DNA of 64,000 nt from Chlamydomonas reinhardtii (taxonomy: Eukaryota > Chlorophyta > Chlorophyceae > Chlamydomonadales > Chlamydomonadaceae), in contig NC_057013.1 of NCBI RefSeq assembly GCF_000002595.2, positions 5,458,927 to 5,522,926 on the forward strand. The letters are read 5' to 3'. Numbering within the stretch: the first letter of the stretch is position 1; every line of letters begins with the position of its first letter. The notes under the pieces were generated by a model. That model ran no database searches and had not been told where the DNA came from. It worked only from the letters and a program-made list of their open reading frames with translations. Made by a program: the position numbers and the translations under genes. Below, one piece after another: positions 1-11,700 of the stretch.

Positions 1-42
1 TCACCCACGCACCTGCCCTCATCCTACCCCTCCTCGGTACAG

Positions 43-921
43 CTGTACCGCATGCGCTCCATCGCCCTGTCCTGCCTGCAGCAGTACGAGCGGGCAGCGG
101 CGGACGCGGACCGCGTGATGGAGCTGGCGCCGCACATCATGGACGGCTACTACCACAAGGGCTTTGCGCTCTTCCACCTCAAAGACTACGCAGGCGCGGT
201 GAGCCTGGCAGCTATGGCCTGTTTGGGAGGGGCACCAATAGCTGGAGAGGGTAGGGACAGGGGCGGCGAGCCTGGGCTACCTGGAGCTACCGTGCCATGC
301 AAGGAAGCGTGGTGTGACAGCCACGTGTTAACCCGTGTGTCAGCACGAGTCAGCACTGTTTGGGGCAGTGTTCAAGGCTCTACTCAGAGAGGCCTTCCTG
401 GCAGTGCTAGGAGACAAGACGCGCTAGCTTACTTATGGCAGGGGAATAGCGAAGTTCGTATCCACCCCTGCCACTGCCGTATCATAGCCCACCGTATGTC
501 GGGTCATGAGCGTTCAAATGGGTGCCCTGGCCCTGACTTCACGCAAAATTACTGGCACGTCGCTCTGACCCTGTGCGTTGCCTCGCCGGTTGATCTTTCC
601 ATCATTTCACAGGCACACGCCTTCCAGCAGGGACTAAAACTGAACCCCACCGACAAGACGTTGCGGCAGGGCTTCTGGGACGCCATTGCGCTGGTGTCGC
701 AGAGCCGGACGGAGGGGGGCAACGAGCCAGAGCTCGTGCCGGCCGGGACAGCGGCGGCGGCAGCAGCAGCAGCGCTGGCAGCAGCAGAGGCGCCAGCATC
801 AGGGGTGGCAGTGGCGGCGCCTTCGGCGCTGTCAGGGGCAGAGGGGTTAGGGGAGGGTGCCATGGATGGAGAGGGGCCGGCGTCAGCGCGGGAGGACGGC
901 GGCCAGGCGGACGGGCAGTAA
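43..921 (+). CDS. TPR-repeat protein, last two exons (5' end outside window)
   Basis: Two exons of a gene that starts before the window. Exon 43-198 follows an acceptor ending in GTACAG. It encodes a tetratricopeptide repeat: helices around YERAAADADRVMELAP and DGYYHKGFALFHLKDYAGA match the TPR spacing of small and large residues (W/LG..Y...F..A). Exon 613-921 follows ATTTCACAG and continues in phase 0 with AFQQGLKLNPTDKTLRQGFW, the second helix of a TPR, then an Ala/Glu/Gly-rich tail ending at TAA 919-921. The 414-nt intron 199-612 (GTGAGC...CAG) has no in-frame stop, so it could be mistaken for coding. TPRs mediate protein-protein contacts, for example in co-chaperones of the STI1/Hop type; which family this is cannot be told from two exons. 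The Ala-rich tail is typical low complexity for these algae. Confidence 0.68.
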   Translation: MYRMRSIALSCLQQYERAAADADRVMELAPHIMDGYYHKGFALFHLKDYAGAVSLAAMACLGGAPIAGEGRDRGGEPGLPGATVPCKEAWCDSHVLTRVSARVSTVWGSVQGSTQRGLPGSARRQDALAYLWQGNSEVRIHPCHCRIIAHRMSGHERSNGCPGPDFTQNYWHVALTLCVASPVDLSIISQAHAFQQGLKLNPTDKTLRQGFWDAIALVSQSRTEGGNEPELVPAGTAAAAAAAALAAAEAPASGVAVAAPSALSGAEGLGEGAMDGEGPASAREDGGQADGQ

Positions 922-1352
922 GCGCGAGTCCATCTTCACAGGTGCAACATTGACGACGGTCCTAACGCATCTACACATGTACGAGAACGGTTGCCTGGGA
1001 GGGGTCAAGGCGGCGTGAAGGAGTGCGTGCATGGCGCCGCCGAACAGCGGCATGTTGGGACTGGTGCCCAGTAATAGAACTGGCCCCGGCTTGGTTCGGG
1101 ACATGAGGCTATTCCGGCATGCCTCGGCTGAACTCGCTCTCAGATGTTGTGATGCGATGTGGGCTCAGGCCTCGTCCTTGGAGGGGCTGCTGGGTCAGTG
1201 CGCTAGGGTATTGAGTGCGATGGGCCAATGGGGGCATTGGTCTCGTTGCCGGTTGCCAAGGGACTCGAGGGACAGCTTGGTCTATTTGAAGAATGGTTAT
1301 ATCGCATTTCGCACATCACATCACATCACATAATAGGGCGGACTGGAGCAGG
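922..1352. other. Intergenic; no gene seen
   Basis: No convincing coding exon. It holds the presumed 3' UTR of the TPR gene and a short CATCA-type tandem run at about 1314-1330. Confidence 0.5.
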
Positions 1353-1938
1353 ATGGCGACGCTGACGAAAGAAGACGTGGGAATCCATCTCGCAGCAGGT
1401 TGACAAGCATGTAAACCTCGAAGCAAGATCTAAGCTTATAGCAGCTGTATGCTCACGCAGAATGTGAAACGGCCCTGGCGGACCATCGGCGTGTTGCCAC
1501 CCTTACCTTCGCGTCGCTCGCCGATAGCCAGGCGCTACTCGCCCAGGAGCTCGAGCGTCTCTATACAGGTACATTATAGCTTTAAGAGCTACGTGTCACC
1601 CTAACGCTGACGCCTGACGCACTCCTGTGTCGTTGCCCTCGTCCAGCGCTTGGGACCCTTACAGCCTTACCGGAGCCCATAGCACCGGCATCCATGAGTA
1701 CCGCGACTGTCACACGTGTGAGAAAGAAGATTGAAGGCTTGTCCCGTCGTCTCGAGGCGTTGGAGAAGCGGATTGAGCGCGTCAAGAGAGGTACGTACGC
1801 CGCGCCAGAATTTGCGGCAGCCACGGCCGTCAGGGATGACGTTAGCATCAAAGGGGGAGGCATCCCTTCTACAGCCTGGTCTATGACGTACGCACAGGTG
1901 CAGGTTGGAATGCCGAGGACAGCAGCGATGGAGGCTAG
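1353..1938 (+). CDS. Putative small coiled-coil protein; 5' part unresolved
   Basis: Three exon-like blocks join in phase: about 1443-1567 (...ELERLYT, donor GTACAT), 1648-1791 (...KKIEGLSRRLEALEKRIERV, donor GTACGT) and 1904-1938 (GWNAEDSSDGG then TAG). The product is helical and Lys/Arg/Glu/Leu-rich with heptad spacing, so probably a small coiled-coil protein. The start is unclear. ATG at 1353 opens a frame ending after 15 codons. A different upstream frame (about 1365-1440) also looks coding (WESISQQVDKHVNLEARSK) but is one base out of register with the second block. Either an exon was missed or the gene is frameshifted here. I do not recognise the family; small subunits of BLOC/BORC-type complexes have a similar look, but that is only an impression. 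Confidence 0.35.
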
Positions 1939-3318
1939 GCGGCCCTGGCGTTGCCAACGCGTGCGCCAGCACCAACTGTTCGCCGGCACCCGCTTTTGCA
2001 CCGACGCAGATGCCCTTGCGATCACCGGCATGCATTCTTCAGCGCCTGTGGCGGCTCGGCTGGCAGCCCCAGAGTGAGCAGGCTTGCGGTGCACCTCCCG
2101 GTATCCAATGTGGCCATCCCGAGCCACCATCCACACGCAGGGGTTCCCCTCGTGGGTTCCCCTGTTCACACGCGGTACGATACATGGCCGCGCCAGCCGC
2201 GTGCGACATGACACGTACGGCACGACACGCGGCTACCCCAGCAGTCAGGATACCTGGATTACACCGCGATGGGCAGCCGCACCTCAATGCAGCTATGGTT
2301 GCTGCCCCTGCCGCCCGTCCCAGCCTAGTCAGGCCTCCCGTCCAGCCAAGCTCGTTTGTCCAGCACGGCGCATCCGTGTTGCTCAGCAGCCACGGCGTCA
2401 AAGGAGCACCAAGCTTTGCTTCACTTGTGAGCTGCATCCGTAGGCTCCCACATGTGGTGCGCGGTTCAGGTCAAGGGATGCATTTAGTCTGGCGGAGCGC
2501 GAGGTGGTGATGCGCTGGACAACCTGTTGGTGGCGGTTTCGCTACTGGCTGTGCCGGGAGCAGTATTTGTATTTCCGACTTCGCAAGCCTTGCACTCAAC
2601 GTATGGAATGTTGGCGGGGGTTGTTGCTGCATGCGTGGTACGGACCGGCGCGCGCACCCGTGGGCGCGTGCTCGTCCAGGTCGGTTTAGGACACGGCTAT
2701 GATGTTAGCACTGCGAAGCCCGTAGCTGACTCCGCTGTGCACAGGCTGTGCGTATTGGCAACACGGCTTGCTGAGCTAGCATGCCTCAGCTGATGATGGA
2801 CGTGTGGTTTCCTATGTTCGGGGCTGCTCCTGCGGATGGTTGAGCGCGAGCAGCAGGTGATGAGCGGAGCGACGTCTTGGTGAATTGTTGCGGCTATATG
2901 GAGCTTAGTATCAACTGTGTGTCTCGGTGAGCAGAGAGGAGGAGCAGCGGCTTGCCAGCGGTCACGAAACGGCGGCACGTTGACGCGTGTCGAGTTTGCT
3001 CTGCCTTGTCTGAGCGCAGCCAGGGGTGTGCCATACACAGATGTAAAGATGGAAGACTTAGTGACCTTCTGTAGCACCGCTGCTGTGAATGGTAGACGAG
3101 GGCGTCGCATTGGTGATGACTACCAGCCATGGCCGTCTCCCTAGCCCTTGTTCCCACTGGAGCAAGGTTCAATTATCAAATATAGATTTGGACAGTAAAA
3201 GGCCAGAGGTCAAGACGCAAGCGCCAGCGCCTCTCGCCCGTCCTCAACCGTCCTTAACCCCTTGCGCTGGGCCATATACAGTTCTCTATAAGAAGGACGT
3301 CTCACCACGCTACACATG
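1939..3318. other. Intergenic; no supported gene
   Basis: Several GC-driven open frames overlap on both strands near 2040-2510 and 2900-3150, but none shows a family motif, a signal peptide or consistent splice phases. The last 100 bases are the promoter of the first SRCR gene. Confidence 0.5.
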
Positions 3319-3330
3319 CTATTTATATCC
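3319..3330 (+). promoter_or_regulatory. TATA-like box of the first SRCR gene
   Basis: The sequence TATTTATAT at 3320-3328 lies 43 bases before the ATG at 3371 in an otherwise GC-rich region, a typical distance for a gene with a short leader. It is a sequence match only. Confidence 0.4.
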
Positions 3331-3370
3331 AGTAGTAGCCAGCGTTACTAGTTTCCGTGCAAACCAAACC

Positions 3371-6300
3371 ATGCGCGGGCTCCTCTTCTCTTGCCTTCTG
3401 CTAGCGGTGTTGCTGCTCTCAGCAGCAGGTGAGTCGCGCAGTCTTATTCATTGCTGTGGAGCTGTCGAAGGGGCACTTCAACTAGACTCCGTCGCCCACC
3501 TTCTCAGCGCCTCAGGGCAACCCGCCCTCGCCCCCTTAATAATATGGACAACTAGATGAATTGTATGTTGCAGAGCGCACTGCTTTTGCTTGTACGGTTT
3601 GCATGTTTCTTTTGGGGGAGCTCATTGGTCAGGCCCTGTGACAGTAGCGACGTCGTGGGGCTTTGGCTCGGCATGTTTGTTCATGGCTTGCTGACATTCG
3701 TGAGTAGAACATCTCAGTTGACGGTTTCCACTCTAACCCCCTGCCGTCTGGCCCGACTTTCTCCAGTCGTTCACGCGCAGCCCGCTTTGACAACGAACCG
3801 CAAGTCACCCAGCCCCAAGCCTAGGTGGGTCTGAGCCGGCTTCAGTTGGATGGATGCTATTGGATGGCCTAGCCGCACGGCCTAGCCGGATGGCTATGTT
3901 TGGAGGTCGTGTGGGTTTACAACGTCAACATATACCCCCTCACACCGCCTCCTGATGCCTCCCCGTCCTGACAGCCCCAAGCCCAGCCCGCCCAAACCGC
4001 CCAGCCCGCCCAGTCCCAAGCCGCCCCCGAAGCCACGGCCGAGCCCCAAGAAGAAGAGCCCCAAGCCGAAAAAGTCACCGCCCCCGCCCGCCTTCGTTCG
4101 TGAGTGGGGCTGAAGCAGAAGCCTGGACTGGCAGGTGCCGCGGGGACGCGCTGCAGGCCTTAGCAGTGTGCGGTGGGCCTCGCCGCACGTGCCCATCCAG
4201 GCACAGGGGCACACATGCCCCCTCCGCTCATGGGCGGCTTGGAACAGCCACGTGCGGACCATGGCCCTTGTTGAACTTGAGCAAGGAAAAGCGCTCACCC
4301 CGATGTGGGATGGATTAGTTCCTTGCATCATTCTCGAGGTATATGAGTGCTGATCGCTATACTTCAACAGCCCTCTCCGTGTACGCAACCAGACGCAACC
4401 CGGTATGTGACCTGCTATCGTGCAGGTGCGAAGAACGGCATCCGCCTGGTGGACGGCGCAGGGCCCCGCGGCCGCCTGGAGGTTTCGTCCACGGACGGCT
4501 GGGTGTCGGGCTTGTATGATGGGTCGGTGGCGTGGCGGCCGCTGTGTGACAGCGGCGTCTTTGATGACTACACGGCGCAGGTGCGGGCGCCGGGCACTGG
4601 ACCACACTGGGCCACGTGCTGCAAGGCGGTGTTGTTTGGAAGAGGGGGAATGGGAGGGGAGAGCAGAGGCCGGGAGGTGCGCTGTTAGCATGGGAGTCAC
4701 AGGGGCACACGGCAGGTGAACACGGCCGCCTATGAGGCAGGGCGGTGCGGAGCAGGCGTTGTTGCTGCCCACGGCAGCGGCAGCCTGCCGCCATTGGGCT
4801 GGGGGAACAGGGGCACGGCGCGCGCGGGGCCATGGGGTGCGTACGTACATGTCCGTGCCCTACTGCCCTCACACTTGCGCTCCAACACGTGCCGTCGTGC
4901 AGACCATGTGCGAGATGCTGGACTACAAGTATGGCAGGAAGTACTACACAGCCAAGGTGGCGTACCCCAACTCGTACAACAAGTCCGAGTATGCCTCGTG
5001 AGTCATTAGCGTCGGCAATGCAATGTTTGCGCTTTCTTCCGAGAGCGTACCTGCGTAAGGCAAGGCCTGCCTGCCTGTTCCTTTGAGCTCCTGACTCCCC
5101 TGCTCCTAACACGCTTCTGCCCAATCAATGTCCGCGCCCCACCACACACAGCCAAGACCCTTTGGACTACTTGTCCTGCTACTCTAACTCCCCCGACGGC
5201 GCCCGCCGCATGCTCCACGCGGGCTCCAGCGCAAGCCACACCCTCAACACCGCTGGCGCCGCTGCTATGGGCGAGGAGGAGGGCGCGCACCGCGAGCTGC
5301 GTGGCGGCGGGCATGCCCGCAAGCTGACAGCCCCGCTGCGCGGCGACGTCAACACCCCGCCCGAGTCGCCGTACTCGTGCGCGTTCCGGCTGGGTGAATG
5401 CACCTACGATGGCCCGCTGGTCGGCATCGAGTGCTCCAGTGAGTGCCCTGACGCGGCCGCGTACCGCCGAATTGCGGTGCGGCGCTGTCGTCTATCAGCA
5501 CCGCATGTCCTTGATAATGGCTGCGCCACCTCTTGGGTCGGGCCCTGCAAGGCCGCTGGCTACGGGTGCCAGAAGGACCGACGACACAACGCTTTGCTGC
5601 CTCCGCGCTGCCCGCAGTGACCGAGTTCCCGCCTGCGCCACCACCGCCGCCGTCGCCCCCCAACCCTCCTCCTGGTGAGGCGTTCATCCTCTGCGCTGCC
5701 CCACGCCGTTTCACCGACCAGCCATTTCCCACCTCCCCACTTACGGGCTGGGCGCGGGTCAGCCTGGGTTCGTAACGCTCCGCTTCCCACCTCCTAGCTC
5801 TTGATTCCTCCACCCAACCCAACCCCTGCAGCCCCTCCGCCCAAGTCCGGGAAGATCCGTCTCATTGGCGGCAGCTACATGCCCGGTGACATTGAGCCCA
5901 ACTTGTGCAACGCCGGCTCTGACGTCTGGCCGGACTGCCAAGGGTTCGGCCGTGTGGAGGTGCAGGTGAGCAGGGGCCTGCGCAAGGGCCTGGTCGGTTC
6001 GGGGCTTGCGGGCTGGGGACTGGAGGATGGTCGCCAGCACTGCTGACGCCGTCCGCCCATCCAGCGTCCACGCTCCGACGCGGACACACTGGCTGTACAA
6101 CACCAGTCGCCATCTGCCCACCCCGGAACTCCAACAGGTGCCGGACGCTGGCGGCAATCTCATCTGGGCGCCCCTGTGCCCGGCCTTCGACGGTGACGAG
6201 TCGTTCGTGGCAGACGTGGCGTGCAAGCAGGTGTGCGTGCGCGCTGCTGGGGTTGGGCCTGAGGCTAATATTTGGCGCGGAAGAAGGGTGCATCAATTGT

Positions 6301-7120
6301 AAAAGCGGGTCGCGTGTGCATGTGCATTGGGTGCAGGCGAAGACACGTACATACGTACCGTGCGTGCACCACCGGCATAAACACCAACCAGACTTGCCGG
6401 CATATCTGACGTAACCCGCGCATTCTGTTGCGTGCGTGCCATGATGACGCAGGCGTTTGACTGGCCCGATAAACCCAAGCCCTCTTTCTTTGTCAGCGGC
6501 AACCCGTTGCTGCCAGGCTGGACCATTCCTACAAGTAAGCCATTTTTCACAGTCGGTTGGGCACTCCCTTTTCCATCTGTGTTGCTCGGGCCCTGTCTCC
6601 CTGCACTGCCCTGCATGTGCATGGTCAGGCCCCAACAGCACAAGCCCAAGCAGTCTGCCAACGCCTACTGATACCGCCTTGCCTGGGTGTGTCCTGCAAA
6701 CGGCTGCTGCTGGGTCCACCCTCACTCCGCAGGCCCGGTGACCAACGCAGCGTACTTCAACCCAGCCGCGTACACGGGCTGGGCGTCCATTGTGGGCGGC
6801 GACGTGACCACCGCCCTCTCCCTTCAGGAGCTGGACCTGCAGGTGCGTGCCAGCAGGGTCAGGATCAGGGTCAGGGTCAGGGTCAGGATTAGGGTCGGGG
6901 TTGGGGCCGGAGCCGGGGCCGGGGCCGGGGCCATGCAGTGCAACCCTCCTACGCCTCCAACCGTGTGTGCCCCACACACTGCTTGCTCCAGTCTCAGGCC
7001 AGCCCCGCCTGTGTGTGACATGCATGCCTCGGCCGTGTGCTTAATGCCCCGCCGCAGGTGACGACCGAGCCCTGCCCGACCGGCTACATGTTCGCCGTGT
7101 ACTGCCAGATTAGCATGTAG
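3371..7120 (+). CDS. Secreted two-module SRCR protein with Pro-rich linkers (copy 1)
   Basis: Twelve exons: 3371-3428, 3767-3824, 3975-4099, 4426-4580, 4903-4997, 5152-5438, 5618-5674, 5832-5965, 6138-6230, 6453-6534, 6733-6842, 7058-7120; all phases agree, giving 438 aa. Exon 1 is a signal peptide (MRGLLFSCLLLAVLLLSAA). Exons 2-3 encode a basic linker of SPKP/SPPKP repeats, as in hydroxyproline-rich wall proteins. Exons 4-6 form an SRCR domain: NGIRLVDG, GRLEVSS, GSVAWRPLC, MCEMLDY, and later Cys in LSC, YSCAF, GECTY and GIEC, six in all. Exon 7 is a second linker (PPAPPPPPSPPNPPP). Exons 8-12 form a shorter SRCR-like module (GRVEVQ, LIWAPLCP, VADVACKQ, FAVYC) ending in TAG. SRCR domains bind ligands at the cell surface or in matrix in animals and are known in volvocine algae; the ligand here is unknown. 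No membrane segment is seen besides the signal. First of three tandem paralogs. Confidence 0.87.
6857..6934 (+). repeat. G-rich minisatellite in an SRCR intron
   Basis: Just inside the intron after exon 11, the hexamer GGGTCA (with GGATTA and GGGTTG variants) repeats about 9 times, then passes into (GGGGCC/GGAGCC)n. The G-runs on the + strand could form G-quadruplexes. Confidence 0.8.
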
Positions 7121-8779
7121 GAGGTTTCAATATATGTTGTAGCTTGCTTTCAAGTGGCTTTGCGTATCTACATAGGCGTGCGGTTCCCCGGCAGCACGAG
7201 GCTCCCAGACGTGTGGGCGCCATGCAGCCGCCAGAAGCATTCATTTTAATACGCGCGCTAGGCATTCATCTCTCCTTTCTTAAAAGTTGGGCCCAAATGC
7301 TAAGTTGAATTGAAAATTGAAACAAATGTTGTACAAATGTTTGCAGCAGTTGCAGTGGCCCGTCCGTTAGCAGCGTGTTGTGCACCAGCGGAGTGTGCTT
7401 TTTTGTGTCCCAACATAGAGGCGTGTGCTTAGTAGGCGCCCGCGTCAAGGTGGCTGGGTTGATAACGACCCGGGATCAGCCCTTTTCCTGCCATAAGGCA
7501 GCCACCTCCTTGTTTGTGTTGCCCCGGCCGTGCGTCCAGTAGTTGCAGGCGTGCTGTGGTCTGCTGGCATGAGGCGTACTTACAATATGACAATTGATGG
7601 CGCTGGTGGTGTGGAGCGAGGCGCACGGCGCATGCCGTAGCTGTGCATCTAGGTATGCCTTCGTTCGGTGCATTAGATACAAATTGCGAATGCATACGGG
7701 CAGTGTGTGCTTGAGGAGAGCGGGTGGAGACGCCTAGCGTCCTAGCAAGGCGCGTCAACCCACTAGGCAAACCGTTATGTGGCTTGCCTGGGGTTTTCCA
7801 CTCATGACTTCCTCAGGCGCTTATCGACGGCACTTCAGGCAGGGGTGCGTTTCACCATATGGCAGCGGGGCACGTCATCAGGGGTTCATCAGCACGGGGG
7901 ATGTCGTGACAGGGGCTGCCCACACGCATCCACCCTACCCTATCTGTGTACTGCACCCCCTGACTGCCCCTGAGCTAGCAAGGACTGACACGACGTGGGG
8001 GCAGGTCAGGGGAGGTGTCAGAGGCCAGCGCGTAGTGTAGTGGCTGGCGTGCTGACACCGGAATCCGCTCAAAGGTTACGGCCTCTGAAAACGATATACT
8101 GCAGGTAGCAATTTAGTTAATTGGCTAGGTGCTGCCCCACCATCTCCAAGCTACAGGGACGCGTTCGCCTGCTGCGACGCTGCCAGCTTGGCTGCCGGCA
8201 AAGTTCGTTGTGCCTACCCTGTTGTGCGGCGGCGTCGAGATCAATAACGCACATGTGCATACAGCATGCAGCCCCGCCCGTCCGTAGCTGCTTGCAGGGC
8301 GCATGCGAACGGTGGCGTTGCTAAGGGACTTCCCATCTGTCGAAGCTAACTTCGTCGGAGCTTCCGCCCGTCCTTGCTCGAACTTGCTCGAACAGGGGAC
8401 CGGCGTTACGGGGTCTGGAGCGAGACGGCGGTTGGGTTTCACACGTAGCACACACCAGGCGTAGCGATACATGACCTGGACTGAAGACACGCACTTATAT
8501 TGCGCTTGTTGCGGGCCCGGCCGGCTGCGCGGCAGAGAGTGTGGTAAGGGTTACGAAATCGCCCAGATTAGGCTGCTTTCGTCCCTCGGCCCATGTGCTC
8601 GACCATCTCATAAGCGCCTGCAGCTCCTGCAGGTTGTATCGACACACCACACGTAGTTGCAGATTACTTGCCCATTAGGCGCTGTGATAAGTCTGGCCAC
8701 ACCTTGGTACGCAGGCAGACCTGGGCAGACTACGCAACTTGCGGCTAAGCCCACACACGCGACAGCTAGTTCAGACAGT
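7121..8779. other. Spacer between SRCR copies 1 and 2
   Basis: An AT-richer 3' UTR-like stretch occupies 7121-7450. No TGTAA signal is seen in the first few hundred bases. No other gene is supported. The final part should be the promoter of copy 2; I see no clear TATA box. Confidence 0.5.
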
Positions 8780-11700
8780 ATGAGGCGCGAGCTAGTTTGC
8801 GCCCTTTTTGTGGCTATTATACTGGGGCTGTACCAAGGTACGCCGCTCCGGGCGGGGGAAGAAGCCGAGTGGGAACAACAGCAGCATCTTCTCGCTCAGC
8901 GCTGTGGCGTCGCGGCGGCCTTCGGCGTTCCGCGCCATTCACACTGAATCAGGCATTCATATCTACAATCGGTTACAGCGGGAAATATGTGTGTTGGATT
9001 TTCAACGGTTAAGGGCCACGCCGAAACTCATTTAGTCGTTGCGCGTGCGTGCCATCGGTGTATGTGAACGTGTATGCGCAGAGGCGGAGGCCCGGCCTCG
9101 CTCGACACTGCTACCTCCTGGAAAGCGCACGTCCTCGCGCAAGTCGCCGCCGCCCCGCCGCGCACCTCCCCCGCAAGTCGCCGCCGTCCCGGAATCACCT
9201 TCGCCGCCCGCACCCAAGCCCTCGCCTCGCAGCCAAGCTCAGCCGAAGCAGAACCCTCCTCCTGTCGTCCTTCCTCGTGAGTACGGTATGCTTAAGTTAC
9301 GGCACGGGGCCGCTGGTGCGAGTACGGTAGCGTGCCGTCTGAGCTGGCGCGGCGCTTGCATGCGGCATGGAGAGCGAGCCGGGCGCGCGCCCCGTCCGCC
9401 TAACAGGACCCCAAAAGCCACGGCGGCCCACACTTCGCGCCGCACCTGCGCCGCTTGTCACGCCCCCCGCCAGTACACATCTGCCATACTTGCTTGCCGC
9501 ATTTCATCATCCGATCTACAGGCGAGGGCAACGGAATCCGCCTGGTGGGCGGCGGCGGCAGTGGGCCCCGCGGCCGCCTGGAGGTGTCCTCCAAGGACGG
9601 CTGGCTGAACGAGTATGAGGAGGGCGCCGTGGCATGGCGGCCCGTGTGCAACATGTTCGGGATCGACGATAGTGACGCACAGGTAGGTGCGTGCGGGGCT
9701 TTTTAGCACCTTATTTGGGCGCATGAGTGACCGACCATTATTGCCACACCCAGTAGCACACGGGCACACATTACGCATTAGTTTCCACACCACTCGTCAT
9801 TAACGGGTGTCTGATCACGGGGGAGGCATGGGGCACAAACCACGCACGGCATCAGGGACTCAAAGGCGATGAGCGCACTAACAAAGAATGGGCACCGTGC
9901 ATCTGCGTGCGTTGTGCGCTGATTGCTTCTGATAAAGGATAGGGCGCAGCCGTGCCCCTGCTCACTCAACGCCCAAAGCACCCACCCACGCACCCCCTGA
10001 GTTTATTGACTTTATTCATGTAGGTCATGTGTGAGCTGCTGGGCTACACGTACGGCCGGCTGTACTACGACGACGAGGTGAACCGCCGCCCGCCCAACGA
10101 CACCGCCACTGAGTAGTGAGTCAACTCGCTCGGGCAACCGACGTATTTGCTTACTTGCGCGTTGTGTGCTTGTGATGTGAGGCTCGCGTGCATGCTCCGT
10201 GTGCGCGCACGTCACCCCACCAACCAACATACACGAGCCCCTGTGGTGCCCGCGTGCTTCTCTCCTCCATCGAATGTTGCCCTAGGCGCCGTCACTTGCT
10301 TTGATTCCACTCTCCGCGCAGGCGCCCTTTTCCGAGCGGCCACCGCCCCGTGCTGACCTTCCCCTCCCTCATGAGCGTCTCCACCCACCCATCTATCTGC
10401 ATGCAGTGACCTGCCCATCGAGAACCTGGACTGCTCGCCGAACCATGCGCCGCCCACTTCCGAGATCGACGCCACTTCCGGCGCCCGCCGCCTGCTGTCC
10501 CGCCGCGCCCTGCGCAGCGGTGCCATCTATACCGGCAAGGTTGACATCCCGGCTGAGGCCTCTTGGCGCTGCACCTTCGCTCTGCGCACCGAAAAGTCTT
10601 GCGACTACACCGGCCCCTTGGTTGGCGTGGAATGCTCATGTGAGTAGTTGTGGATGCGGCATTGGGCCAGTGATTTGCTGCATGCATGCATGTGTACGGT
10701 ACAGTGGTGCCTACCTGGTAGGTGCGTGATCACTGGGTGGGAGTTTTGCAACTTATGCATGCCTCCGTGCACGTGCACATGTTACCCACCGCGAGGTTAC
10801 AACATTGTGTTTGTGTGCCCTTGTGCCCGCAGTTCAGGAGTTTCCCCCCGCGCCCCCGCCCCCGCCGTCTCCGCCCAGCCCTCCCGACGGTGAGTTCAGG
10901 CCCGCCGCCCCGTGTGGCAGTTTATGCCTTTCGCAGCCGCTGATGTGCCCGCACACCCCGCCCTTGATTGCGGAGGCCACATCCGTCCTAAACCTCCACC
11001 ATCCCTCTCCCTACCTCCTATCCCGCCCCTTCCTGCCCCTCCGTTCATCCTTCAACCTCGTCCCCTCTCGCCACACCGCGCACACGCGCAGCTCCTCCCA
11101 GCCGCCGGGCCCTGCTCCGCACGTACGGTTCGGGCCCGAACACCTACGAACCCCTGGAGTCCAACCTGTGCGCCCCCCCTGCCGAGGATGCCGAGGACCC
11201 CGAGGCTGCTGCACTGGAGTACGAAATATGCACCGGCTCCACGCGTGCCGACCTGATGCTTGCCGAATCCTCCGGGAGCGAGGTGCGTCGGTTTTCATCA
11301 AGCAAAGGATGCGGCTGCTTGGCAATTGCTATTCCCTATTGTGTGGGATGAAGGCAGCAGGGAAGACCAGACCAGCCAGATCTGAGCAGCTGCGGCACGG
11401 TACGGCACGGTACGGCACGGTTGTGCGGCTATGGGCATGCTTGTGGCGCTTCAGCAGCCGCTGCAGCGGCCCGAGGTGACCAGCAGGCAGAGCTACTGTT
11501 AACACCACGTGATTACACGTGTACAGGTGATGGCGGCCCTGTGCGCTATTGATGAGGACGAGGAGCTCGCAATTCTGGTTGCTGACACCGTGTGCAAGCA
11601 GGTAGTGGGGGCTTGGGTGGGGGACCAGACTAGGAAATAAAGCATTGCAGGCCTGGGGCTCAATTGGGTTCATGCAAGGAAAGCCGTGTGCGTGCTCTGT

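Noticed and set aside
199-612. Continuous reading through the TPR gene intron
   Set aside because: The intron happens to be a multiple of three without stops, but the splice sites are strong and the inserted translation breaks the TPR.
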